Shown in pieces: positions 1-12,600 of a stretch of 64,000 bases of DNA. A program made the position numbers and the translations under genes. How positions within the stretch are numbered: position 1 is the first letter of the stretch; every line of letters starts with the position of its first letter. The notes under the pieces were generated by a model. That model had not been told where the DNA came from, did not search any database, and was given only the letters and a program-made list of their open reading frames with translations. Source of the DNA: Argopecten irradians (Eukaryota; Mollusca; Bivalvia; Pectinida; Pectinidae); the NCBI RefSeq assembly GCF_041381155.1, contig NC_091135.1, positions 54,325,997-54,389,996 on the forward strand, given 5' to 3'.

Positions 1-1062
1 CGTCTGCTCAAAATGCAGCGTAATATCAGAGTTGTAACACTTTAATCAGGTGTTATACGGCGCCATCGATATGTCAGACTCCTCTCTATAAAAGAGTTCG
101 AAGTTATTATACAACTCATAGTCTATAATAATTGAGTTGACGAAATCATAACCGAAAGTACATGGATATAAATTTTGTTTTGAATTTCTCCACACCCACT
201 GAGCATGTTGGTAATATAATCGTAACCTGTATATTGTGACACCCTATCCGGATGACAGAAACAGGTCATACATCACGACTGACATCACACTTTGACCTAG
301 TAATATTTCACCAATCCCATTCAGTTTTGACTCTCATAAAATCATTCATTTTATCATCTAATTTACATACTAAAATGTCTAGATATGACAATGATAGTAT
401 CGGTTATGATTTTATAGCACACACTTATTACAAAGTTATAGCGTTTTTTATGTATACTGGACAGGATCTTATCATGGTTTTGTGATATGAATTTATACAT
501 TTCATCTGTAACTCGGCAAAACATATATACGTTTTTAAACACCACAGGCCGTTATGAAAGCTTGAATTTCCGTCGCATTGTATTGTAACCCCCGCATTTT
601 TTTGTAACCCCCCCCCCCCCCCCCGATAACTACTTATAAGGTTAAAGGTAATCTTTGATGTAAATCTTTGCTCTATAAATCACATCTGTAATATCCTCTT
701 TGATGCGGAAAGCGTTTATAAATGATGTGTCGGTCGGAATCTTGTCTCCGGAACCGAGGGATTATTTCAGTCCCGCCAACTTTCTTATCAAATTGAATCA
801 AATTTAGGGAGATGGACCAAGGTTGTCATAATGTTCAGAGTCATGCTAAAACTTTAATATAAGCCTTAAGGTATAAGGTCACCTGAAAAATTTGAAATGA
901 TATAATTATATACCACTCCCAAATGGAAGATAAATATTTGATAAAATGTCTTTTTTTTCAGCTGATTAGTATATGTATAGGTACTGTATGTACTAACATG
1001 ACCTAGAAATAGTATATGTGGAGAGTACAGTATATAGGACACTTCGTCCACATATATATCAG
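1..1062. other. No recognised gene; unique AT-rich DNA
   Basis: I see no convincing exon here. Short open frames on both strands look random. A poly-C run of about 16 bases lies near 610-625, right after a GTAACCCCC sequence. The stretch is probably intron or upstream sequence of the plus-strand membrane protein gene whose exons start further right. Confidence 0.5.
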
Positions 1063-1093
1063 ATCTTGAGGGTATCTGGGCGCGAGACGACAG
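1063..1093 (+). CDS. Candidate 31-bp exon upstream of the LDLa exon
   Basis: A TATATATCAG acceptor precedes a 31-base segment that ends in CAG followed by a GTGAGG donor. Read in phase 0 it encodes ILRVSGRETT and leaves one base, which fits the phase-1 start of the LDLa exon at 1702. The splice sites are good, but the segment is short and matches no family I recognise. It may be chance. Confidence 0.22.
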
Positions 1094-1701
1094 GTGAGGT
1101 ATACATCAAAATAACCAAAAATTCTGGTCCGTCTCTCCTCTTACCTTGACACCAGATTTAGACATTATCACAAATGGATGATTATTGCAACGTTAGTTGT
1201 GTTCACAACTGTCTTCATACCCAAGTCTGGAATCAAGGTCAGAGGAAAGTCAGTTTAGGGGAACATTTAATTAAGCCTCACATGTCCTTTTATTAGGCCA
1301 ATTGTGATATTTAGGACACGTTAAAAAAACTCCTCCTACTGTAAAAGAGTTCAAACATATGAAGAGGGGTTATCGGACAGATAGTCTGCTATCGGGGTTA
1401 GCATGATAACACAGGGGACTGACGCAATAAACAAACCAGGGTTCTCAGGCGTGCGTTATGTCGAGGATGTATTTTTCACATGGAGAATTTAATGGGATCG
1501 GTACACATGTTATTAGATTATACAAGGTCGGGTTGAATAAGCTATATTCGAATGTGAATCTATTTAATACCACCAACATCGACAATATTCTATGTGACTA
1601 ACGTTTATTCCCATTTTAATTATCGGAGCCCTGTGATGATGTTACCGCGGCCATGTGCTTCAGTTCTGATACCAGTAACGGATGTTTATTTTATGTTACA
1701 G

Positions 1702-1812
1702 CCTGTCACCCGGACGAGTACCAGTGTACGGACGGAAGTTGTATCCCGCACAAGTCCCTGTGTGACGGACGGACGGACTGTCAGGACGGACGGGACGAGG
1801 CCCGCTGTGTAG
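1702..1812 (+). CDS. LDLa exon
   Basis: A 111-base exon between TTATGTTACAG and a GTACGT donor, phase 1 at both ends, as is usual for mobile LDLa modules. It encodes CHPDEYQCTDGSCI, then CDGRTDCQDGRDEARC. The six cysteines and the DGxDE calcium-binding motif (here DGRDE) are present, so the module looks intact. Confidence 0.9.
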   Translation, partial: PVTRTSTSVRTEVVSRTSPCVTDGRTVRTDGTRPAV

Positions 1813-4800
1813 GTACGTGTCGTGTTCGGAGCTAGCGAAAGCAATGCTCGCAATATCGTCACCGATTGCAGCAACAACATCATCCCCTATGTTAAAGATG
1901 CTCCACCGCTGACAAATGGTATTTTTTCACTATTAAAAACAAGAGCAGACGATTTAGTATTTTTCTTCAGTTACAAAAGTTACTTACTTTACACCATTAC
2001 CACCATTGAAAAGTTTCAGCTTCTAATTTTACTTCAAGTTAACAATATGTAAAATAATTAATTGCATCCTGAAAAAAATCGTACCACTATATCCTATATG
2101 AAATGAACTACTGAATGCGCATGTACCAAAGGCAAAATAAATTATTTTATATTATTCTTTGTGTTAATTAGACTATTATATACACGATTAAACACCAATT
2201 ATTGTTCAAATGATGAATATCATTTTTGGTCTGTCGGCGGTGGAGCATCTTTAAAAAAAACACCAAACAAAGAAAAATTTTCATTATTTGTTTATACCAA
2301 TTAAAACTAATCTGAGTCATAACGGATCAAAGTTATTAAATTAAGGACAGACTTATAAAGCTCTTTCTCACAGGATCAGAAACACCAATGAATGAAAGCT
2401 ACTAGTCGCCTCGTCGTGGTTCCTAACATGCGATTTGCCAGTTTTAATGACTTGGGCTTAATACTATAATCTTTTGTTGAGAGGGTATGAGTAACACTTT
2501 AATAACATTGATTTCTAGTGATCACGCGTCAGTGCCGTTCAGTGATGAGTAAGCTGTGCACATTCGCTACACATGTCGCCGGCGTCACTTTTTATTCTAA
2601 ACTCACATCTGCAGCTTTTGTGATATATTTAGTGGAGAGCGTCAGGCTGGATATGTTATATCTATATATTCTCATGTAAACAGGTATGGATGTAGACTTG
2701 TAGATATGTATACTTCAGATAGTTTTATTTCTTCAGGATGCCTTAGTTTTAGTGTTTTATGTTATATCTGTCTATCCATCCCGTAGTAAGTGAGTGTGTT
2801 TTTCAGTGTGTTATAGTACAGTAGGAGTGTCTATATTATATATTTGTGTGTTATAGTACAGTAGGAGTTTGCTATATTATATATTTGTGTGTTATAGTAC
2901 AGTAGGAGTTTGCTATATTATATATTTGTGTGTTATAGTACAGTAGGATATATTATATATTTGTGTGCTATATATTGTATAGTACAGTAGGAGTGTGCTA
3001 TATTATATATTTGTGTGTTATAGTACAGTAGGAGTGTGCTATATTATACATTTGTGTGTTATAGTTCAGTAGGAGTGTGCTATATTATATATTTGTGTGT
3101 TATAGTTCAGTAGGAGTGTGCTATATTATATATTTTGTGTGTTATAGTACAGTAGGAGTGTGCTATATTATATATTTGTGTGTTATAGTACAGTAGGAGT
3201 GTGCTATATTATATATTTGTGTGTTATAGTTCAGTAGGAGTGTGCTATATTATATATTTGTGTGTTATAGTACAGTAGGAGTGTGCTATATTATATATTT
3301 GTGTGTTATAGTACAGTAGGAGTGTGCTATATTATATATTTTGTGTGTTATAGTACAGTAGGAGTGTGCTATATTATATATATTTGTGTGTTATAGTACA
3401 GTAGGAGTGTGCTATATTATATATTTGTGTGTTATAGTACAGTAGGAGTGTGCTATATTATATATTTGTGTGTTATAGTACAGTAGGAGTGTGCTATATT
3501 ATATATTTGTGTGTTATAGTACAGTAGGAGTGTGCTATATTATATATTTGTGTGTTATAGTACAGTAGGAGTGTATATATTATATATTTGTGTGTTATAG
3601 TACAGTAGGAGTGTGCTATATTATATATTTGTGTGTTATAGTACAGTAGGAGTGTGCTATATTATATATTTTGTGTGTTATAGTACAGTAGGAGTGTGCT
3701 ATATTATATATTTGTGTGTTATAGTACAGTAGGAGTGTGCTATATTATATATTTGTGTGTTATAGTACAGTAGGAGTGTGCTATATTATATATTTGTGTG
3801 TTATAGTACAGTAGGAGTGTGCTATATTATATATTTGTGTGTTATAGTACAGTAGGAGTGTGCTATATTATATATTTGTGTGTTATAGTACAGTAGGAGT
3901 GTGCTATATTATATATTTGTGTGTTATAGTACAGTAGGAGTGTGCTATATTATATATTTGTGTGTTATAGTACAGTAGGAGTGTGCTATATTATATATTT
4001 GTGTGTTATAGTACAGTAGGAGTGTGCTATATTATATATTTGTGTGTTATAGTACAGTAGGAGTGTGCTATATTATATATTTGTGTGTTATAGTACAGTA
4101 GGAGTGTGCTATATTATATATTTGTGTGTTATAGTACAGTAGGAGTGTGCTATATTATATATTTGTGTGTTATAGTACAGTAGGAGTGTCTATATTATAT
4201 ATTGTGTGTTTAGTACAGTAGGAGTTTGTATTATATGTTTATATAGTTGTGTGTTATATAAGTAGTACAGTGGAGTGTGCTATATTATATATTTGTGTGT
4301 TATATACAGTAGGAGTGTTATATTATATTTGTGTGTTATAGTACAGTAGGAGTTTGCTATATTATATATTTGTGTGTTATAGTACAGTAGGAGTGTGCTA
4401 TATTATATATTTGTGTGTTATAGTACAGTAGGAGTGTGCTATATTATATATTTGTGTGTTATAGTACAGTAGGAGTGTGCTATATTATATATTTGTGTGT
4501 TATAGTACAGTAGGAGTGTGCTATATTATATATTTGTGTGTTATAGTACAGTAGGAGTGTGCTATATTATATATTTGTGTGTTATAGTACAGTAGGAGTG
4601 TCTGCATTATATATTTGTGTGTTATAGTACAGTAGGAGTGTGCTATATTATATATTTGTATTTTACAGTGGAGAGTATAGATACTGACGCCCTACCAATG
4701 TCCCTCGTCCTCGGAATTATTGCTGGTGTCATCTTCCTCCTCAGTATCATCGGCCTCGTCGTTTTGTTTGTGATTTGGCAGCGGAATCGGCGACGGAATC

Positions 4801-5413
4801 ATTCAAACTCCGGTAAGTACTCAACAACGAATTTCAGGCGAGGAGATTCCCTGTATGCTTCAATAATTATATAAAAAAAGAAATTTAAACACTTTAGATA
4901 AAATCACTGACTTTGATAGTAATTAGCTGGTAGTAATTTTAAAGTTACATTTTTTTGACGTTTCTATTTTTTATTTCTGCAGGTAATGAACCATTGAAAC
5001 TTGAATCTAATTACTCGGAAGTGACGTCGCACAAAATATGCCTTCACCATGACAACCATCCTTTAATGCTAAATAAGGACAGTGTGCATCCGCTGATAAC
5101 TCAAGAGGAGGCGCTCCTGGTGAAAGAGGATAAAAGCAAAGCTTTCTCCAAAAATACGAACGACAATCCTCCATCAATTATGCGCAGAAGTATGCTCCTG
5201 TACCAGCCTTTCGAACAGAAGAGTAGCTATAACATGTTTTCGTCACTAGACATAGACTTCGGGGAGGAACTTCTGTGTACGTCCACCCCTAAACAGGGCA
5301 AACGGGGCCAGCTCCGTCCAATCATCAGACTCGATACATCACCAATTAAAGACACGTCAAAGGGAGATCTGTCAAAAGCGCTCAATCTCTCCATGTTCGC
5401 CTCTATCACGTGA
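1702..5413 (+). CDS. LDLa-domain single-pass membrane protein, 3' part (three exons)
   Basis: Exons are 1702-1812, 4669-4812 and 4983-5413, all joined by phase-1 introns with GT-AG ends. Together they encode one LDL-receptor class A module, a linker, one transmembrane helix followed by a basic stop-transfer stretch, and a cytoplasmic tail of about 140 residues ending at TGA 5411-5413. A type I receptor-like protein at the cell surface is the natural reading. LDLa modules bind calcium and protein ligands. One LDLa next to the membrane resembles the end of CUB-CUB-LDLa proteins (NETO type) or LDLRAD proteins, but no diagnostic tail motif was recognised, so no name is given. Upstream exons, including the signal peptide, were not identified. 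The intron before the transmembrane exon is largely a 41-bp minisatellite. Confidence 0.8.
1813..4668 (+). other. Intron between LDLa and transmembrane exons
   Basis: The first ~1 kb is unique AT-rich DNA with no exon I can support. From about 2,800 the intron becomes a 41-bp minisatellite that continues to the acceptor. The intron ends TATTTGTATTTTACAG, which looks like a modified array unit. Confidence 0.7.
2800..4660. repeat. 41-bp minisatellite (~45 copies) ending at a splice acceptor
   Basis: The unit contains GTGTGTTATAGTACAGTAGG followed by AGTGTGCTATATTATATATT. Copies are nearly identical in the middle and more degraded at 2,940-2,990 and 4,180-4,340. Each unit contains TTATAGTACAG, an acceptor-like sequence, on the sense strand of the membrane-protein gene. 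The last copy merges with the true acceptor at 4667-4668. Confidence 0.95.
4669..4812 (+). CDS. Transmembrane exon of the LDLa protein
   Basis: Encodes VESIDTDALPMSLVLGIIAG and continues with a hydrophobic run (VIFLLSIIGLVVLFVIW) followed by QRNRRRNHSNS. This is one membrane helix plus a positive-inside flank. Phase 1 at both ends, with donor G|GTAAGT at 4813. Confidence 0.85.
4983..5413 (+). CDS. Terminal exon: cytoplasmic tail of the LDLa protein
   Basis: Starts after TTTCTGCAG and encodes GNEPLKLESNYSEVTS through to SKALNLSMFASIT and a TGA. The tail is hydrophilic, rich in Ser, Thr and Lys, with several possible phosphorylation sites and no enzymatic domain. The 97-residue open frame at 5460-5753 is out of frame with it and is treated as 3' UTR. 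Confidence 0.8.
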
Positions 5414-5992
5414 TAGATGAATTGGAAGAAATCTTCCCATATGACGTCATCGACCATATATGGTACCGGAAGATCGTCTGTCTGACAGTTTCATGCCAAA
5501 TTATAGTGCCATGCCATTAATCAACATATTCTGTTTCGGACATGATGTCAAATTTCCAGAATATGCCCGAGAAGATGGTCGTGTAGATTATCTTGAAGTG
5601 GTGTCGATCGCTTATAAATTAGCAGTCATACATGTAGAAAAAAACTTATCAATGTGGAATCATCAGACGATCGCTCGTGACGTCCAGTACACACTGCGAG
5701 CTGAGAAACCGGACGATGTATATCTGTACCTAGTGCAAATAGAACACCCATAAAATGATCTGAAAGGCAGTGGACTGAGTTCGAAAATACAGAAGTAAAG
5801 TGCTAAGCATTCAAACACTATATCGTGAAAATGTAAACACGGTGTACGTAAACTAAAGTGGTGGTAAACCATAAAGTGTCTTATTCTGTCCATAGTTGAG
5901 TCCTTTTACTGGAAGAAAGATAAGTATTTATGTGATTGGTGGTAGGAAACTATTTCCGCGCATGGCGACACCTGGTGGGCGTTTCCAAGTGC

Positions 5993-6100
5993 AGTGCTAG
6001 GCGACACCTGGCGGACTGATTGTAGCGACCTCTAGTGTACATCACGTGTAGTGCTAGGCGACACCTGGCGGACTGATTATAGCGACCTCTTGTGTACAAA
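5993..6100. repeat. 57-bp tandem duplication
   Basis: Two copies of a block starting AGTGCTAGGCGACACCTGGC and continuing through TAGCGACCTCT and GTGTAC differ at only a few bases. A partial older copy (GGCGACACCTGGTGGGCG) lies just upstream. Confidence 0.85.
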
Positions 6101-6508
6101 TGGATGTAACATACAGCAGGATTCTGTATAATATGTGCTGACAACTGGTTTTGTCGGGGTACCGTTCATCTGTACATACGTATATAGAAAAGTTAATTAA
6201 ACTATTTAACACATTTTGCCTACTTTTTGATAGTCATTTCATGATTTAAATGATTTAGAAAACTGAACAGTAATGCTATTGCACTACAAGGATTTATAAG
6301 TCACTTATGAATCCTTGACTCCAACAAGATAATTCAAAGACTCAATTTGATTAAGGATTGAATATTTACAAGAATCTGATTGTATTCTAAAACTCCAGGT
6401 TTATGATGAGAGTGCACTCTGATTTTGTGTTAAATATCGCCGCAACAAACTGAAGTTAATCTTTAACGTGACGCTACCCAAATTGGTACACTATTAATAA
6501 TATATATA

Positions 6509-6554
6509 TGAACAGAGATTTAAATAGTAATTATTTACTATTTAAATCTCTGAT
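6509..6554. repeat. Near-perfect hairpin, about 20-bp arms
   Basis: CAGAGATTTAAATAGTAA is followed within a few bases by its reverse complement TTACTATTTAAATCTCTG. It could be a tiny foldback element or a cruciform-forming site. No flanking duplication was seen. Confidence 0.8.
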
Positions 6555-6760
6555 ATGAAGCAGAATTTTCAGTTTACAATCTTAACTGACAATAACTATC
6601 CTGAACAAAAATTCAGGTGCTTAACAGTAACTATGACATTTTTCATCGTCATATGCTTTCCTGTTGCTAACTATCTCTATTTAAACATAAAAATAATTAA
6701 ATTGTGAAAAATGAGAGACCCAACCCTCACCTCAAAGTGGAATCAATATCACAGCAAGTT

Positions 6761-7663
6761 CATGACCAACTTCGCTAACTAAGGGTATTCAGTCAATACT
6801 CTACCTGCAGTATCATAGACTACTGCACAGGGACCTGGCACGAAATTTTTTAACCAACAGTATACATATATTTTATATATTATATAATATTATATATGTT
6901 ATAGTATCAAGGGTATGAACTCGGCGGTCGAGAAAAACGAACCTATTTTTTTTAAACCGTGATTATTTTAATAAATGGGTTCTATACAACATTGACGGAT
7001 ATCTTACCTTAAAGAGAAATAGTTTATCTTTCCATTGAGTGCTTGATGAACAAAATTTGCCAAGTAGGCCTATTGACGAAGTTAGGCTTGATGAATCGGG
7101 AAATTTACGAAAAATATGCTAGGTAGTCATTTCCCAGTCCGGTCGAAATGTCGTCTCGGCTCCAATTGGTACCTCAAAAACCAAGCCAAAATCACAAAAT
7201 CTACGCTTGTGGTGGTAAACAGTACCCATAACTGTGTTCATCCAAAATCTCCTTTGGAGGTGTTATGACCCGTACTTTGTAGAATCTACATTAAAACATC
7301 GTGTAGCTCACTTACTTTTGTAACGAAGCTGCGGTGCGCTTCGTTGGCTTCGTTTGCTATATATTCCGGAAATTATATTAACCGAGACTTTGGCGGGAAT
7401 TTGCTGTGCATGAGATCTCGGGACTTAGGAATCTGCAAGCTATACGCGGCAGTCGAACCCAGAGCAAAACAAATTATTGTATCATTCTTGCTCTACGCTA
7501 ATGACTACGGTGTTGGTGGTTTTAAACAAATAGGTCCGTTTTCCTCGACCTCCGAGTTCATACCCTTGATACTATAATATGTATATATGTATACTGTTAG
7601 TTTAAAAAAATCGTGCCAGGTCCCTGTGGACTACTGTACCCTTCACTAGCGAAGTTGTTTCAT
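6761..7663. mobile_element. Long-inverted-repeat (foldback/MITE-like) element, ~0.9 kb
   Basis: The left arm (about 6,761-6,962) and right arm (about 7,519-7,663) are diverged reverse complements. GGGACCTGGCACGA, AACAGTATACATAT and GTATCAAGGGTATGAACTC on the left recur inverted on the right. An AT-rich TATATA stretch interrupts the left arm. The interior has no transposase frame, so it is non-autonomous. Target-site duplication was not resolved. Confidence 0.75.
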
Positions 7664-7984
7664 GACCTATTTACATACAGCATTTAGTAAAATACACAGT
7701 AAGATGACGTTTTCTTTGGAAATAAGTTAAACATGCATGGCTGCAACAAAGTTGGGAGGGGAAATACCCTTATAAAAATACAGTATATATGTCCTTTATA
7801 TACTAGAAGTAACAGCTGAAGTTATCTTGGCGGCTAATGGTGGTTTGTTGTTTACAGCATCTAAGATGAATTGTACCAAGGTTTTAATCCATGCTTAGAT
7901 CTTTATCAATCATAAAACACATTTAATATGTAAATTGTTTTATTGCACATCACATGGAATGGGCCACAAAAACGTGACATAAAT

Positions 7985-8060
7985 TATATATCAACGCATA
8001 TTCAAAATGACCTCACACATAAATTATATATCAACGCATATTCAAAATGACCTCACAGAT
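7985..8060. repeat. ~40-bp tandem duplication
   Basis: Two adjacent copies of a block with ATAAATTATATATCAACGCA then TATTCAAAATGACCTCACA. It lies in the intergenic region 3' of EXOC2. Confidence 0.85.
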
Positions 8061-8386
8061 GACCAAGATTTTATCAAGGTAAGAAATCAGCCTAGTTTTC
8101 TTGCTGCATGCTACCATCAACTCTAAATTAAAACTCTGGAAGTGAACCCAGTTCAGGTTTATTATTTTGATATTACTGAGGGGAGATAACTCTTACACCA
8201 CCAAAACAAAAGCCAAGAGAAATATTTTAGAATAGTTCACACTGATTCCCCTGGTCCCAAGAACATCAGTCTGATGACCTTGACTCCGGTAAACAGTTCA
8301 TAAACTTGACACAAAGCTAGCAATAATGCAACATCTAATTATAAGTGCCAAATGTATTACAGTAAACATATAAACAGTAGGCTTAA

Positions 8387-8725
8387 AGTGAATAGTTGGG
8401 CAAAGAAAACCAGTCTAAATGCGTTCATTAGCCTTCCAAAAGTTCTCACATATTAATACGACGGCCAAGTTCTGCTTACGTTTCCCAGTTCTGACCATTA
8501 AAGTAAAGGAAAGTTGAAAGCATTGAAAGCGAGGCTGCGTGGAAGTGTAACCACGGACATAGTCAGCCGGGAGGACGTTTTAGGATTACTATACTTTAAA
8601 TTAATTTCTTCGTACGCAGACAGATTTTGGCGAGAGATTTTTATTTTTCTATTTCATAAGAAATTATACTGGATACATTCACACCATTTTTACCGACTTT
8701 AGCCATCCTTGCCCGACTGTTCACT
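8387..8725. mobile_element. TTAA-flanked MITE (piggyBac-like), 339 bp
   Basis: Terminal inverted repeats AGTGAATAGTTGGGCAAAG and (reverse complement) AGTGAACAGTCGGGCAAGG are bounded by TTAA at 8383-8386 and 8726-8729. TTAA duplication is the piggyBac signature. There is no transposase frame; the 62-residue open frame inside is random. Confidence 0.85.
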
Positions 8726-8729
8726 TTAA

Positions 8730-9554
8730 TTAGGTAATACTGTAGGAATTTGTGTGTTTAATCATTAGTTACAAACTTTTTGTATGGGAGCTGGGGAAAG
8801 TAAACTAAACTACTTTTCCCTACACCTTTGCCTGGTAAAGAGTAAATAACTCTGTCTATTCCATTTGTTCATGGCCAGAATGCCTTTGACTTTTCTGTCT
8901 ATTCAAGATCAAAATACCTTTGTCTCTTCAAGACTAAATTGCGTTTGCCTGCTAAGTGTTATTTTTACACCAAGTCTGATAGGTTATATTACAATACTAA
9001 GTTCTGATACAGAGTAGGATTTGATGGGCCAGATTCAAACTATATCTTTAATACCTTTAGCATGACTAAATAAAATCAGTGACTACAAGTGTGATTGAAG
9101 ATATGTGCCTTGTTATGATCCCACCAAGGTAGAGTGACATAGTCCACAAGTCATATATGTAAAGTCTTGTTTCAGTTCCATAAAGTTCATTTCTTTTTAT
9201 AACTTTCAACCATATAATTCATCAGCGGTAAGCCTACACATTATATTTACCACCAATAACAAAAGTGATTTACATACTAGTAAGACAATAGATTACATAT
9301 GTGATATAGCTGATCGGCACTTACTACTTCATCAAGCCTCACTGAGTTGTGTTTAATCCTCCAGAAGTTTTATATCCTGATCGTTTGTGTTTAAATTTAT
9401 CAGCAAATATCTGCCATCTGCTCAACATATTCCTTCCATACACTGTTGACATTATACTGACAGGACAGAAAATTTATATATAAATCTTGATCATGAGAAG
9501 ACTTATAACTTATCCATTGATTAGCGTAAGTTTCAAACATTTGAGTGACTAGAA
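8730..9554. other. 3' flank of EXOC2 (3' UTR and intergenic)
   Basis: No coding sequence recognised. Part should be the EXOC2 3' UTR on the minus strand. I could not fix a polyadenylation site with confidence. Confidence 0.5.
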
Positions 9555-9660
9555 TCATGCTGTGCTGGAGTTTCGGTCACACAGTAAACTGTCACTGTAG
9601 AAACACATCAGCTGAATTTTCATCTGGGATTTAAATTTGTTGAGTAATTCCTCTACAATT
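9555..9660 (-). CDS. EXOC2: EXOC2 exon 27 (terminal)
   Basis: Acceptor TTGTTTTCAG. It encodes [20 protein letters not shown], then a tail unlike human, ending NSSTA and TGA. Human has [20 protein letters not shown] here. Confidence 0.95.
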
Positions 9661-12600
9661 CTGAAAACAAAATGAAACAAAATATCATTTTAGAACAAAA
9701 CAGCAACAACAATTAACATGAAAATAAAGGTTAATTAATTACCCTTTCTTCCAATGAGGATAAAAGGTTCTGATTTATTCTGTAATGCAGTGTATATATT
9801 TCTGAGTACACTGAATCCAGCATTAGAGCTTTCATTTTTTAAAAATACAAATTATGAAGTTAAACTCACCTTTTGTCATCCTGTTTGATAGCAGGCAGAG
9901 CGTCGAGAGCTTCCTGGAAGCATTCACTGTAAAACATGGGGCAAAATATACCAGTTAGTTTTCCCCCAATGAAGAATAAAAACAACCATATGAGTTCTTA
10001 AGATACACAAAATATCAGAAACATTACTAAACTTCAACAGTTTAAGTTAACAGTAAAACAAGCTTACAACATATTCATGTCCAAATATTTAACATTCCCC
10101 ATAAAGGTTCCTATAATTTGTTTGTTATATGTGTACATGTTTAAATTAAATGATACCTTATAACTGTGTCTACTGTAAGTGATTTTACAGCTTGATGACA
10201 TTAGAATTGTGACCAAATTCCGTTCTTTTCTATGTTCACATTCAACACAAATAGTAAAATCACAAAGGCAAGTAAAACTCTAAAGACATTACCTGGCATG
10301 TGGGGTCTGGTACAACTGTACTGTCTGTTGAAGGGCAAGCAATTCAAGTCTGGCCTGAGGAAAACCAACATTCTATCTTACTACGTCAGTATTGAAATAA
10401 AAAGGTTGTTGAAATGAATTAAAAAACTACAACATGTTTAAACTTAGTATGCATTACCAGGTCCATGTATTTTCCAGCACCTATTTAAGACTATATCACT
10501 TAAAATCTAACGAAACTTTATATTTAATACACATGAAACAGGAGAGGAGAAAATGTAGCGGCCAGACCGGGATTCAAACCCGGGACCCTCCGAACACTAG
10601 CCGAGTGCTCTACCGGCTGAGCTACCTGGTCACCTATGATCCAACCAGTGCAATCCCGCTACACTTCTCCCTCGTTTCTCAAAGTCTTCGCCCTCGAAGA
10701 CATACGAGACCTTTAAAAACACCACCACCGTGGTTATTTAGTTGGGCGCCAATTTTGTAACAGGAGAAGAGAAAATGTAGCGGCCAGACTGAGATTTGAA
10801 CCCGGGACCCTCCGAACACTAGGCGAGTGCTCTACAGACTGAGCTACCTGGTCACCGATGATAGTACCAGTCCAATCCCGCTACACACACAATATACCTG
10901 TAATACTCCATTCGGTGAAAACTCAGTAATACATTCTACAAGTCGTGACATCTCCTCAGCGACAGCCTCAATCACATTCTTAGTAACTCTGGTCACAAAT
11001 GCAGGGGAAACAGCAAATACCTATAACATGTAGAATTTAATGATACACATGTACGTAAATGTATGTACTACAGGTCCTAGGCAACGCTATAGAAAACATT
11101 CCTACTTCAAAATTGTTTGTTTCAGATTCTGTATCTTTTTAGGATAAAACAGGAAGTCTGAAATCTGTAATTTAAGTATTATTTTGACTTATCGAGACAC
11201 ACAGATTAACTGACAATAAAAAGTGTTTGTGTTTGTGAATATCCTACCTCAGCATGTACCTCTATCATCTGCATTATTACTTCCTTCAGGTAATTTCTGA
11301 CTCCTGTAATAAAAAAAATTAAAAAAAACTTTGACACAAGGAATGGTGCTTTTGGTTGTCTATTAAACCTCATGCTTTTTCTTTTTTAATTTTGATATTC
11401 TAATGGCCAATGCAGCCATTTTTTTTTTAATTTCCAGACCTCTTAAAAACTACAAGTATAAGCATGATATTCACTGTCCTCCAAACCATCTGTATACCAA
11501 TTTTCATAGAAATCAGACAATTTTTAGAGGTCATGACAGCCATCTTGGATATCTCAGGAAAAAACCAACCCTATTATCAGCAAATACCATGCAGTTTCAA
11601 ACCAATTTAGCTATGGGTATTTAAAGAAATGCTTGTGTAAGCATGCCCATTTTTATGGAGAAATTCTACATATTACATAAAAGATTTCTCAGGAAAACAA
11701 GAAGCCCATGGGCCTTAACGCTCACCTGAGTTCGGATACACAATGAAACAGAGACATATAAACACTATTTATTGGTCCATCAGGCCCTTGCAGTCAGTCA
11801 GTGATTTTATAAATTTGACTTTTTATAAACTATAACCCCTCTCTGGGGGGAAACCTGAGACCCCAGGGTCATACAATTCACAATCTGTGAGTGGAGAAGA
11901 AGATTTTTCAAATTTTAGTAAATTTTACCCCTTTAGGGCCCCTCCCAACAGCCCCCTCGGGGATGGGGGTCATATAACTCACAATTTACAGAATCTTAAT
12001 TTTGATAACAGATTTAAACAATCAGGATTTTCACAATACATATCTTATCAATCACCTTGGTAACTACATACCATATGGTTTTTTACAGGTCTTCCAATCA
12101 AACTTGCCACAGTACATGTTTTGTTCCATGGTGCCGACAATAGGGTTTGATTTCTCTTCCACATACGCTTCAAACAGTTTATCATCCAGCTCCTGGAAGG
12201 TCGATTCAGCAGTCTATAGGGAGAAATCACATCTGAATTCTGATCACTACTGATCAAGAGGCCACAATATTCTGCCATGTACTTTACTAATAAAAGGTAA
12301 GTCCAATATAAATGTTAGGGACAAAGGCTATAATCTGACATGTGTCTTTGGTATAGCTGTTTCAGTGATTAAACAGAAAGTTTATGTTTAAATCAAATCC
12401 ATATTAGGATCAAATTAACTAAATCTAGGACCTTTTAGGGCCAAAAATAACTTAATCCATAGCTTTAAGATCAGGTAAATAAATGGGCTTGGCAGATCTA
12501 AAATAACTTTATTGCCCTGTTTTTACTAATATTAGGACCTTTCAAATTCCACATTTCTTTGTATTTTGGATAATAATTAATCATTTTAAATGAATTTAAG

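Larger units (their letters stand above)
5414..6760. other. 3' UTR and intergenic DNA with short repeats
   Basis: No gene seen. It holds a tandem duplication of about 57 bases at 5,993-6,096 (AGTGCTAGGCGACACCTGGC repeated), with a weaker third copy starting near 5,963. It also holds a short near-perfect hairpin at about 6,510-6,554. Confidence 0.6.

Noticed and set aside
5460-5753. 97-residue plus-strand open frame after the LDLa gene
   Set aside because: Out of frame with the tail exon, no acceptor at its start, no recognisable features; treated as 3' UTR.
10560-10640. Functional tRNA gene
   Set aside because: A and B boxes are present, but the acceptor stem does not pair and the anticodon stem is poor; repeated as a SINE-like unit.
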